A stretch of 64,000 bases of DNA, from the NCBI GenBank assembly GCA_964419335.1, contig CAYQOX010000009.1, forward strand, positions 1 to 64,000, read 5' to 3'. A program made the translations under genes and the position numbers. Shown piece after piece: positions 35,450 through 43,555 of this stretch. Each line of letters begins with the position of its first letter. Within the stretch, counting starts at the first letter, position 1. The notes below the pieces were generated by a model. It had not been told where the DNA came from, did not search any database, and worked only from the letters and a program-made list of their open reading frames with translations. The DNA is from CAYQOX01 sp964419335 (GTDB taxonomy: Bacteria; Hinthialibacterota; Hinthialibacteria; Hinthialibacterales; Hinthialibacteraceae).

Positions 35450-37126
35450 TCAGCCGGAATCTTCCAACCATCGGATTTTTCTTCTTCCCCATTCAAAGAA
35501 GAAGAGGTTTATGAGTAGACCGCATAAACTCCAGGCAAGAAAATAGGGATGGAAGATAGTGAGTGATATCACGCTTTCGTACAATAGAATGCGTATGGCT
35601 AGATAAAGCAATGAAACGATGAAGGCGAGCGACAGAATCATAAAGAGAAAAGCACCGCGTCCTAGCGAAACTTCTAATAAATGGCGGTACTCAAATTGAG
35701 GAAAACAAAACCCAAGGGTGATCGCCAGGAAGGAAAGTTGAAGGGTTAAATTGATGCCGTAAACCGAGAGCCATAAGATTAACGACCAGCCTACTTGTAA
35801 AATCCAGCTGGAGAGAAGCAGCATAGCAAGGCTTAAAAGCATCACCGGTGGTAAGGCGAAGAAGATTTTTTGTAGCATCAATTGGCCTGGTTTTGCAGGG
35901 GAAACCGCAAAAATCCAAATCGATTTCCCTTCCCGGCTGGCGCTGGGGAATAGAAATCGTGCTCCCACAGCAGAAAGGATCAAGGCGATAAACCCTAAAT
36001 TGGCTACCGCGAAATAAGGTGATAATTCCTCTGATTTTAATGGTAAAAAGGAAAGATTCATTAAGTACAAAGCCGCCAATGGAACCATCATAAATAATTG
36101 GGTCCAAATGGAGGGATCACGTTTGGTTATGATTTTATCTTTCCACATTAAGCCCCAAAATGCCTTGCTTCCCGGGAGTTTCATCCATCGTTTGGGTTTT
36201 GAGTTAAAGTCGGTATGGATGGCGGGATCCATGGATTCCTGAAATTTCCACCATCCTTTTTCAAAAACTAAATAGCCATAGCCTAAAACCAAGAGCAAAG
36301 AAGCGATGCCGCAAGCGATTGAGGCCATGAGCCATACAATCCCTTGGTCTGTGTCCAAAAGAAAAGGAACCACCGACCATGCGAATAATCGTCCCGGTGC
36401 ATATTGCAAGTAACCGCCTGCCTCGGTTTGTAAGAATACGATTAGCGGGTTATCTTTTGCTGCATTACTCCATAAGGTTTCCAAATGTAAGAAGCGAAGA
36501 CCGGTAATCATAAGCACAGCCAGGCACAACCCGATGATGGCAACCGTTTGGTGCAGACGTTTGGCAGGAAAGCAGCGGATCAAGGTCATCCCTAGAGCCA
36601 TCCCCAAACTGATTGCGATCGCGGAGACGCTGAGTAGTACTGTGAGGTAGATGAGATAAAACGAGGCATTCGGCGTGAAAAACCGTCCCGCGGCAACCAT
36701 AGGAGGCAGGGCAAGAAAGAGCAAAGTAATACTGCTGCGTATGCCGACTTCAAACCACTTCGTAAGAAGAATTGCACTTTTTTTAACAGGGGCGATTATG
36801 ATTAGGTAAAGGTCGTCCGAACGGTATAAAGCCGACAGAGTAGTCAATAAGCTGGAATAGACTAGAAAGGCGAAGAGAAAGGATCCCACCAAGTTGAGCA
36901 GCCGGGTCAAAACCAACGAATAGCCAAACGGTACTTGGCCTAGAATCTTCAAAAAGCGGTGGAATAATTCGTATTCCGCCCAGGCCACACCAATGCCAAA
37001 ACTAAGCAGCACAATCGCCTTGAGAATGGAATCGAGATGAAGAGTACGCCAATGATTGCGCCATTTCATCCAAGGCAAACGTAGGAGCAAGAGCCACAGG
37101 GTATAGATGTACGAAGGTTTATTCAT
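35450..37126 (-). CDS. Large ABC-2-type exporter permease
   Basis: The start at 37126 is fixed by a 4-bp ATGA overlap with the upstream GT-C gene, giving 558 residues; longer starts would run deep into that gene. The protein has about 12 hydrophobic segments (for example YSLVLTRLLNLVGSFLFAFL and LIYLTVLLSVSAIAISLGMA), a basic N-terminus (LRLPWMKWRNHWRTL) and the short stretch RSDDLYLIIIAPVKKSAIL. This is the pattern of the putative ABC-exporter permease subunits with SxDD(L/I)..L...P. No ABC ATPase gene adjoins it. It is the last gene of the operon that begins with the cryptic pseudopilin. Substrate unknown. Confidence 0.75.
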   Translation of the reverse strand: MNKPSYIYTLWLLLLRLPWMKWRNHWRTLHLDSILKAIVLLSFGIGVAWAEYELFHRFLKILGQVPFGYSLVLTRLLNLVGSFLFAFLVYSSLLTTLSALYRSDDLYLIIIAPVKKSAILLTKWFEVGIRSSITLLFLALPPMVAAGRFFTPNASFYLIYLTVLLSVSAIAISLGMALGMTLIRCFPAKRLHQTVAIIGLCLAVLMITGLRFLHLETLWSNAAKDNPLIVFLQTEAGGYLQYAPGRLFAWSVVPFLLDTDQGIVWLMASIACGIASLLLVLGYGYLVFEKGWWKFQESMDPAIHTDFNSKPKRWMKLPGSKAFWGLMWKDKIITKRDPSIWTQLFMMVPLAALYLMNLSFLPLKSEELSPYFAVANLGFIALILSAVGARFLFPSASREGKSIWIFAVSPAKPGQLMLQKIFFALPPVMLLSLAMLLLSSWILQVGWSLILWLSVYGINLTLQLSFLAITLGFCFPQFEYRHLLEVSLGRGAFLFMILSLAFIVSLLYLAIRILLYESVISLTIFHPYFLAWSLCGLLINLFFFEWGRRKIRWLEDSG

Positions 37127-38520
37127 TGGGCTGCGGATTCTTGATTGGTGTTCGTGGAACGGAGTGAACCCCATAAGCGATAACCAATGTATACAGTAAA
37201 AAGGAGAAGTAGAGAAAACGCAAGCGGCCATCCCCAACCTTCATGGAGTTTGATCATCCGTATCCACCACAGATCGAGTTCATCGAAGGTAATGTAATCG
37301 GGATGGACGACGGGTTGGGTGAGAAATTGAAAGAAAGGAGGGTGAGAAAAGAAGGATTGATATTTCCCTTGATGAGCATAAACCCCCGGCCAATTAAAGC
37401 TCATTCCCCATAAGAAGGCTGGCATAGCGAACCACTTGGTCCACTTTTGCTCTTTCCATAGCCAGATACTCGGAAGTAAAGCAAAAGGAAGCAGGAAATA
37501 CATATAACGCGGGCCCCAACACATTCCCCCATACCACATTTTGGATTTTCCATAAAGCAAAAAATAAGCGCAGAGGATAAAAACACAAAGCGTCCATATA
37601 TCCAAGGTGTGGTTTCTCTTGCAGGCTTTGAACGATAAAGGAAGTAATAAACAAAGGGGAGAATAGGTCACTAAACCCCGATGAGCTCCCCAAATTAATT
37701 CGGGGAGACTTTCGATCCAAGGTTGAGTAAAAGAGAGATCGGCGTAGTTCTCTACGAAGAAGGCGTCAAAGCGTATATAGTTATGCAAGCCCCACAAGAA
37801 GAATCCTAGCATCCCCCCCGCAAAGAATGCCCAGAAGCGGTGCCCGCGTTCAGTCCATGTGCCTTGTATAAGCGCAAATATCCCAATGGCAGTAAAGGCG
37901 ATGGCTAAATCTTCTCGTATGTTTAAACCCAAAGCGGCTATAAAGATGATCCCGGTTAAATAGCGTTTCAAATGTATTTTCTCATGCAGCTTGACCAGCC
38001 AAAGTGTGATGATCAATGTACATCCCGCGGCGGTTAATCGAAATAAGGTTTGAGCGTATGGCCAGAAAGAGGTACCAAAAATCAGGCTTATTGCCATGAA
38101 AACAGAAATGCTTTTCGAAGCTCCGTATTCGAGGCATAGGCGGTACATAACCCAGCCGGTAAGCACCGTGATCAATAAATTGCCCCATAATAAAGCGAAA
38201 AAATTGGGATTACTGAAAAAGGCCTGTGAGTCAGGAAAGAGAAAATGAAGGATATCGCCAAGATAAAAAAACGGTAGCATTACGAGGGGGAAGCCAAAAC
38301 CATAACGGCTGTAAAACTCCCCATCTGGGCCTTGCAAGGCTTGATGCATGTTGGACACGGTGAGTTCGCCATGCCGTGCAAAGGAATCCACCGTTTGGAT
38401 GATGAGATTTTCATCAACAAAAGTGCCATGCCCGGCAAAGGTTAAACTCAAACCTCCAAACAAAAAGAGGACTAGATAAAGATCCGTTCGTGAATAGGGG
38501 AGAGGAGCGTTGTGATTCAT
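37123..38520 (-). CDS. GT-C-type polytopic membrane protein
   Basis: 465 residues with about 11-12 hydrophobic segments. The large first periplasmic loop contains the acidic pair of GT-C enzymes (VDENLIIQTVDSFARHGE), as in dolichol-type mannosyltransferases. FYSRYGFGFPLVMLPFF and MWYGGMCWGPRYMYFLLPF are shared in kind with the protein at 48.6 kb, so the two are paralogues. It would transfer sugar from a lipid-linked donor on the periplasmic face. Both ends overlap neighbours by 4 bp (ATGA), giving a tightly coupled three-gene operon with the pseudopilin-like and permease genes. The catalytic function is inferred from topology and family resemblance. Confidence 0.75.
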   Translation of the reverse strand: MNHNAPLPYSRTDLYLVLFLFGGLSLTFAGHGTFVDENLIIQTVDSFARHGELTVSNMHQALQGPDGEFYSRYGFGFPLVMLPFFYLGDILHFLFPDSQAFFSNPNFFALLWGNLLITVLTGWVMYRLCLEYGASKSISVFMAISLIFGTSFWPYAQTLFRLTAAGCTLIITLWLVKLHEKIHLKRYLTGIIFIAALGLNIREDLAIAFTAIGIFALIQGTWTERGHRFWAFFAGGMLGFFLWGLHNYIRFDAFFVENYADLSFTQPWIESLPELIWGAHRGLVTYSPLCLLLPLSFKACKRNHTLDIWTLCVFILCAYFLLYGKSKMWYGGMCWGPRYMYFLLPFALLPSIWLWKEQKWTKWFAMPAFLWGMSFNWPGVYAHQGKYQSFFSHPPFFQFLTQPVVHPDYITFDELDLWWIRMIKLHEGWGWPLAFSLLLLFTVYIGYRLWGSLRSTNTNQESAAQ

Positions 38521-39278
38521 TCTCGCGGTGAATGATTTCCTACAAGATCAAGATAGAGAAACCCATTGCTTTTTAAGCCATTGCTAGTTGCGTAATAATA
38601 ATCGGAATCGATAAAGGTCGCCAAGGGGGATAACTCGGGGTCGTCCCCTGGCGAATAATAGCGTTGAGTTAATGAAGGTCTCCAATGAAAGTGCGCGGGT
38701 TGACGAAGGACTTTTTTGAATTTCTCTTGATTTTCTTGTGAGGCGAAAGGCCAAGTGACCGCAATTCCCCAATTAAAAGTATGTTCTTCATGGGCTGGGT
38801 CTTGTGATTGTGTGTGGAGGTGGTATGTGCGAATCATAAAACGAGAAGGATATTTGTTTTTATATTCTGACAACTTTTGAGGAATCGAAGCTAAATATTC
38901 TGGATACAAAACGGGAAAACTGTCCTCCCAATTCATTTGGGTTTTATGAACGGTATAGCCTGAGAATTCCCATTGGTTGTTATTGTTCCTGCTTTCGAGT
39001 TGTAGTTGGATATGATAACCCGGTAAAGGTGGGGTTGTATAAAAGCGCGGTGGCAGTTGATGATAATCGACCCGATAGTTTTGAAGCGCGTCAACAATTT
39101 GTTCCAGATCATGAAAAATAGACTTAAGCCGGGCGGCGCGTTGCGATTGGAGAAAGGAGGGTAACGCGTAGCTCAGTAAGAGCATAAGTAGAAACAGGAC
39201 GAGTGTAATTTCAAGAGCGATTTTAAGTCTTGGCTTCATTCTGAAAAACGGATGATTCAAGGAATCTATACATAACAA
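38517..39278 (-). CDS. Cryptic pseudopilin-like membrane protein without prepilin cleavage glycine
   Basis: 253 residues (240 from the ATG at 39239, MKPRLKIALE, the start that best matches pilins). One N-terminal hydrophobic helix. Compared by eye with the GspG-like pseudopilin of this window, residues from KIALE to the LPP of HQLPP align without a gap to FTLIE up to HPP over 59 positions, with 16 identities. Glu at +5 and Pro at +22 fall exactly in register. But position -1 is Leu instead of Gly and +1 is Lys instead of Phe. The C-terminal head ends SNGLKSNGFLYLDLVGN, like the SNGL.S.G of the canonical protein. It is the first gene of an operon with a GT-C protein and a permease. Confidence 0.75.
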   Translation of the reverse strand: MLCIDSLNHPFFRMKPRLKIALEITLVLFLLMLLLSYALPSFLQSQRAARLKSIFHDLEQIVDALQNYRVDYHQLPPRFYTTPPLPGYHIQLQLESRNNNNQWEFSGYTVHKTQMNWEDSFPVLYPEYLASIPQKLSEYKNKYPSRFMIRTYHLHTQSQDPAHEEHTFNWGIAVTWPFASQENQEKFKKVLRQPAHFHWRPSLTQRYYSPGDDPELSPLATFIDSDYYYATSNGLKSNGFLYLDLVGNHSPRE

Positions 39279-39447
39279 AACGAGGTCTTCACGTGATCGG
39301 CCTGTGAATGGCTTTTTACGTGATGTGTTAGAAACGTATATGTATTTTTTGGAATCTACATCTATGGGATTATGGCTAGGCTTTGTTATGAATGCTAGAG
39401 GTAGCCTACTATTTATTTCACTTTTTCTATTATGGACAATGATGAAG

Positions 39448-40914
39448 TTAAGCTTTTATTTTTTTCTTGATTTCCTTTAACCGGTCGGCTTCAGGCAGGT
39501 TTTTGTAATAATCGTCCAAGGGATAACATCCCGAAATCATACCATGTCTTGGAGCCGTGGTACAGTCAGAAAAAGTACGGCAGATATGTTTAACATCCAA
39601 TTTTCCTTTGTATAAGGAATCGGCTGGCATAGTAGGATAAACGAGCACCATACGTCCTATGCCTACAAAATCAGTCCATCCTTGGCGGATCACTGCTTGG
39701 GCTACCAGAGGGAGATATTCTTGGAGATAAGTATATCCGGTACCAATGATTTTTATCTGCGAAAATGTCTCTTTAATGCGTCTTGTGACCTGAATTTGCC
39801 GTTCCGTCCCTACAAGTGGATCTTCAGGCGGTTTGTACCCATCCGAGGGAGGAAATAAGGCGGGACGTTGTATGTGAGGGTTATAATAAGGACTGCCGCA
39901 AGTGATATTGATCAATTCAATATCAAGTTCTTGCAATAACTGGATAAATTTGTAAGTTTCGCTTAAATCGATTTGAGTGGGATTCTCATGATTCAATCCA
40001 AAGCCATAGCGATAAGGTAGAAGCGACTGAAAATCCACGGGAGTTCCTACTTTTGTATCTTGATGAGGTTGGAAAGGGATAAAATCAAACGCACTCACTC
40101 GCACCGCCAGTTTTAATCCAGGGATTTCATTACGAATCCGCTGCACCAGAGTGCGTAGAAAGCGCGTGCGGTTTTCAAAACGACCGCCATACTTTCCTTC
40201 CCGGGTAAAAGCACTCAAAAACTCATGGCCTAAGTACCCATGGCAATGTTTTAAATCGACAAACTCGAAACCAACCTCCGCGGCCATCTTTGCAGAATCA
40301 ACAAACATGTCGATAATTCTATCGATATCATCATCGCCCAAGATGCGTGAGTCCTCATCCGGTTGAATGCCTACTCGTGGATCAAGGATAGGATGGTGAT
40401 AAAGAATCAGTGGCTCAGGGCTATCGTCGCGATTGGGTTTGCTGTAGCGGCCGGAATGGGTTAATTGCAAGCCGATCATAAGATCATGGGTGTTACCATA
40501 TAATTTTTGATGTTTATCGATAATGACTTGCCGCAATTGAGCAAATCCATCCTTATTTTGAGGGACCGCCATGATCTGACGTGTGTTCGCACGTCCTTCA
40601 TGGCATACGGCTGCTGCCTCACCTCCAAAGATCAATTTGGCACCTGATTCACCAAAACGAGTCCAGCGCCTAAATGTGTGTTCCGAAGGCATGCCATTTT
40701 TTAACCCGTCCCATCCTTCCATGGGATGAATACACCAGCGGTTGCCTACGGTTTTCCCATACACTTCGATGGGTTGCGCCATCGGAGAATCTTCCTTCGC
40801 CGTGAGGATACGTTCCTCGGTGGGGATGTCGAGCCCAAGTTCCTGCAGGCGTCGGCGAAAATCTTCGATCTTTTTGAAACGAGATACTCTCGGATAAGAA
40901 ATCGGTGAAGTCAT
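39448..40914 (-). CDS. NADH:flavin oxidoreductase / old yellow enzyme-type protein
   Basis: 488 residues, an FMN-binding TIM barrel. The first 45 residues (KKIEDFRRRLQELGLDIP) are an N-terminal extension before the barrel start, VGNRWCIHPMEGWDG, which resembles the FMN-site motif of the family. Other features are GLQLTHSGRYSKPN, the HCHGYLGHEFLSAF pair, REGKYGGRFENR, and RVSAFDFIP. A C-terminal cysteine cluster (HICRTFSDCTTAP and SGCYPLD) resembles the 4Fe-4S site of DCR-type members. It is the last gene of an operon with UbiD and Nudix genes (4 bp and 14 bp gaps). Enoate reductase of an aromatic or quinone precursor is a reasonable guess. Confidence 0.87.
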   Translation of the reverse strand: MTSPISYPRVSRFKKIEDFRRRLQELGLDIPTEERILTAKEDSPMAQPIEVYGKTVGNRWCIHPMEGWDGLKNGMPSEHTFRRWTRFGESGAKLIFGGEAAAVCHEGRANTRQIMAVPQNKDGFAQLRQVIIDKHQKLYGNTHDLMIGLQLTHSGRYSKPNRDDSPEPLILYHHPILDPRVGIQPDEDSRILGDDDIDRIIDMFVDSAKMAAEVGFEFVDLKHCHGYLGHEFLSAFTREGKYGGRFENRTRFLRTLVQRIRNEIPGLKLAVRVSAFDFIPFQPHQDTKVGTPVDFQSLLPYRYGFGLNHENPTQIDLSETYKFIQLLQELDIELINITCGSPYYNPHIQRPALFPPSDGYKPPEDPLVGTERQIQVTRRIKETFSQIKIIGTGYTYLQEYLPLVAQAVIRQGWTDFVGIGRMVLVYPTMPADSLYKGKLDVKHICRTFSDCTTAPRHGMISGCYPLDDYYKNLPEADRLKEIKKKIKA

Positions 40915-40918
40915 GGAA

Positions 40919-41518
40919 TTATCCTTGTGATAAAAGATAGTTTTTTATGAGATAAAGAGACCATGATTCATAGTCTACACCGTTGAGCAAATGATTCACG
41001 TCAACCCACTCCCCTTGGCTCAAGGCGCTTTCTCTAGGAGAGATGTCCGGAGAGGAAGGCCAGGCTTCGTAGACCAGCCCGAGATGCACCTTTCCTACCT
41101 CATTGCTTTCGTCATTGATAAAGCCCACATGCTGTAATTGCACCTCGCCTTGGATTTTGACTTCTTCATGCAATTCGCGTAAGGCGGCTTCATATAAAAG
41201 TTGATCTTCTGTTTCAAATAAATTGTCATCCGCAGGATTAATATGCCCGCCGACACCGATGGAGTAAAAGTGATGGAGGCGATTCTCTCCTCCTCGTTTA
41301 GTGCGTTTGTAGCGAAAAATCTTGTTACTATAACGAATCACGATATAGGGTATCAATTGTTTGAAGGATGGATCCTCTTCCATTTGTGTGCGTGAACGAT
41401 ATTTGCCTGCATGTACCCATTCTTCGGGGGAAACGGATTGAACAGGTTTAAAACCTTGAAAAGCAAGAAAATCTCCGAGAAAGGATCTCGGTACGACAAA
41501 GATGGCTTCTTCTTTCAT
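40919..41518 (-). CDS. Nudix hydrolase
   Basis: 199 residues. The Nudix box is visible around residues 90-112: GGHINPADD, then the E-rich core YEAALRELHEEVKI (REL.EE). In most Nudix proteins the box is G-x5-E-x7-REUxEE; here the spacing between the first glycines and the REL element is longer because of an insertion. The N-terminus (FVVPRSFLGDFLAFQGF) is not typical. Substrates of the family include nucleotide sugars, NADH and isoprenoid diphosphates. The gene sits between UbiD and the flavin oxidoreductase with gaps of 14 and 4 bp, so it is part of that operon. Confidence 0.82.
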   Translation of the reverse strand: MKEEAIFVVPRSFLGDFLAFQGFKPVQSVSPEEWVHAGKYRSRTQMEEDPSFKQLIPYIVIRYSNKIFRYKRTKRGGENRLHHFYSIGVGGHINPADDNLFETEDQLLYEAALRELHEEVKIQGEVQLQHVGFINDESNEVGKVHLGLVYEAWPSSPDISPRESALSQGEWVDVNHLLNGVDYESWSLYLIKNYLLSQG

Positions 41519-41532
41519 CGATTACATCCTAG

Positions 41533-43038
41533 TTATTCATCATCTTGCGGTGTGATATGAAATCGACCTGTTTTGGATTCTTCCAGACTTATGGGAATAC
41601 CCAAGCGGTCCCAAATCTGGTCGATTTTCTCGCGTACTTCTTTTTTCATTACGATGTCAGGCGGCCATTCGCGGGTGAACCCTTCTTCCAGCCATTTTTT
41701 AGTACAATCAATCACCATTTTTGAACCAAAGCGCGGGGCTTCTGAGGAATTATCGAGCACATCCACGGGGCCTTTGACGAAATGAACATCTCGCTGAGGG
41801 GCCACGTTGTTGCCTGCACGCCATAGTACTTCACGCGGATTATGAACATCGACGTGTTCATCCACGACGATGACGGTTTTGGTTAGTGAGAGCAATCCTG
41901 TACCCCAGATCGCATGCGCAACTTTTAAGCCATGACCAGGATAAGATTTCTTAATCGATACAATCGCTAAACTATGGAAGCCGGATTCCACCGGGAGTTC
42001 CATATCGACAATCTCTGGAAAGGTCATTTGAATGAGCGGTAAGAATATGCGTTCTGTCGCCTTGCCTAGATAAGCATCTTCCATAGGGGGAATGCCAACA
42101 ATGGTACTGGGATAGATAGGATCACGTGCCATGGTAATGGCCGTCACGTGAAATACGGGGTAGGGATCGGCCAGCGAATAATAGCCGGTGTGATCGCCGA
42201 AGGGACCTTCCATGCGTTCTTCCATGGGATCAATGTATCCTTCGAGAATGATCTCCGCGTTGGCAGGGACATCGACCTCCACGGTTTCACAGCGAACCAA
42301 TTCCACCGGGGCTTGTCGCAAAAAACCCGTGAAGAGCAACTCATCAATGTTGGGGGGAAGAGGGGCAGAGGCGGCATAAAGAAGTGCGGGATCCCCTCCA
42401 AGAGCGATGGCGACTTCCATTTTACGATTCTCTTTGAAATGTTCGCGATAATGCGAGGCACCTACTTTGTGGATTTGCCAGTGCATTCCGGTCGTGTGTT
42501 GATCAAACACCTGCACGCGATAAAGTCCCACATTACGGATCCCTGTAATGGGGTCGCGGGTGAACACCTGGGGAAGGGTGATGTAAGGACCGCCATCTTT
42601 TGGCCAACAAGTCATCACTGGTAATTGATCGAGGGAGGCTTCCTCACCCTTGAGGATCACTTCCTTGCATCGGCCGCTGCGCACTTGTTTGGGCATGAAT
42701 CCGGCGATCTCTTTTAATTTAAACAAAGCCGTCACTTTTTCCATGAAAGACCCTGGCGGTTTCATTTGAATTAACTCGCGAATTCGGGCTGCGATTTCAT
42801 CGAGATGATTCACTCCTAAAGCCATAGCCATACGTTTTTCCGAGCCGTAAGCGTTGATTAAAACTGGAATGTCATAACCTTTGGGATTGGTGAACAGTAG
42901 AGCGGGTCCCTGGGCTTTACTGACTCGATCGGTGATTTCTGTAATTTCCAAATACGGAGAAACCGGTTCTTTGATTTCCACCAATTCTCCCTGTTGATGC
43001 AGATGGATGACAAAATCTTTTAGACTGGAATAGGCCAT
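41533..43038 (-). CDS. UbiD-family decarboxylase
   Basis: A prenylated-FMN-dependent (de)carboxylase, 501 residues, full family length. Landmarks are LVEIKEPVSPYLEITEITDR near the N-terminus, KEVILKGEEASLDQLPV, MHWQIHK, and the active-site block MEERMEGPFGDHTGYYS. The latter holds the conserved Glu and Arg positions. The C-terminus has FDEWPPDIVMKKE-like sequence with signature WEEGF-type residues around WLEEGFTREWPPD. It would decarboxylate a 4-hydroxybenzoate-type or other unsaturated acid, in ubiquinone/menaquinone synthesis or aromatic breakdown. UbiX, which makes the cofactor, is not in the window. It is the first gene of a three-gene operon with Nudix and OYE-type genes. Confidence 0.9.
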   Translation of the reverse strand: MAYSSLKDFVIHLHQQGELVEIKEPVSPYLEITEITDRVSKAQGPALLFTNPKGYDIPVLINAYGSEKRMAMALGVNHLDEIAARIRELIQMKPPGSFMEKVTALFKLKEIAGFMPKQVRSGRCKEVILKGEEASLDQLPVMTCWPKDGGPYITLPQVFTRDPITGIRNVGLYRVQVFDQHTTGMHWQIHKVGASHYREHFKENRKMEVAIALGGDPALLYAASAPLPPNIDELLFTGFLRQAPVELVRCETVEVDVPANAEIILEGYIDPMEERMEGPFGDHTGYYSLADPYPVFHVTAITMARDPIYPSTIVGIPPMEDAYLGKATERIFLPLIQMTFPEIVDMELPVESGFHSLAIVSIKKSYPGHGLKVAHAIWGTGLLSLTKTVIVVDEHVDVHNPREVLWRAGNNVAPQRDVHFVKGPVDVLDNSSEAPRFGSKMVIDCTKKWLEEGFTREWPPDIVMKKEVREKIDQIWDRLGIPISLEESKTGRFHITPQDDE

Positions 43039-43110
43039 GGCCGTAAGTTCCTTTCCTTAGAGTTGCAAAGGCTAATGGTAACGGTGAAGGGACGAATACA
43101 AAAGAGAATA

Positions 43111-43386
43111 TTATTGCCCGGTATTTACTCGGCGCAGGGCGTCATCGGGAATTTCCTGCTTCGGAATCGAAGGGCCTTCCTGGGACACCTTCACTCCTTT
43201 CTCACCGCTGGAATTGAAATCGTTTATCGTGATTGGATGCAATCCCGCTTGTAAGGCCACCGTTCCTTCTTTTTCAATCATGCCATGCAATCCATCATTA
43301 TCGATGAGTCGTATCTCGCCAATATAGTGTTGACTGCCATCGTCTGACTTGATGTAAGGTGCTCGCGATGGATTATTTACAAACTA
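43111..43386 (-). pseudogene. PA14-domain C-terminal remnant
   Basis: An open frame on the minus strand encodes about 90 residues ending at TAA (43113-43111). It resembles the last part of a PA14 domain: YIKSDDGSQHYIGEIRLIDN, DGLHGMIEKEGTVALQAGLH, then KVSQEGPSIPKQEIPDD. A stop lies only about two codons upstream of the frame, so nothing before it belongs. This is a 3' fragment of a larger secreted protein, such as a PA14-carrying dehydrogenase or glycosidase. It fills the 517-bp gap between the UbiD and GH-like genes; the rest of the gap (43387-43555) has no feature I can identify beyond the ribosome site of the next gene. Confidence 0.6.
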
Positions 43387-43555
43387 TTTTAATGCTTAAT
43401 ACGGAGGGGAGGGAAGCGTTAGAGAGTAACTTTATGGGACTATGGGTTGCTTGACGATGGATAGAATTCCATGCGATGATCAAATAGAATGAAAGAGTTG
43501 AGATTATCGTTGCTCGATATTCTTGGGATTCGAATGACAGGAGGAAGAAGAAATC

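Noticed and set aside
39165..39186. tRNA D-arm-like stretch (GTAGCTCAGTAAGAGC)
   Set aside because: It lies inside the pseudopilin-like coding region on the opposite strand and has no T-arm, anticodon arm or acceptor stem around it.
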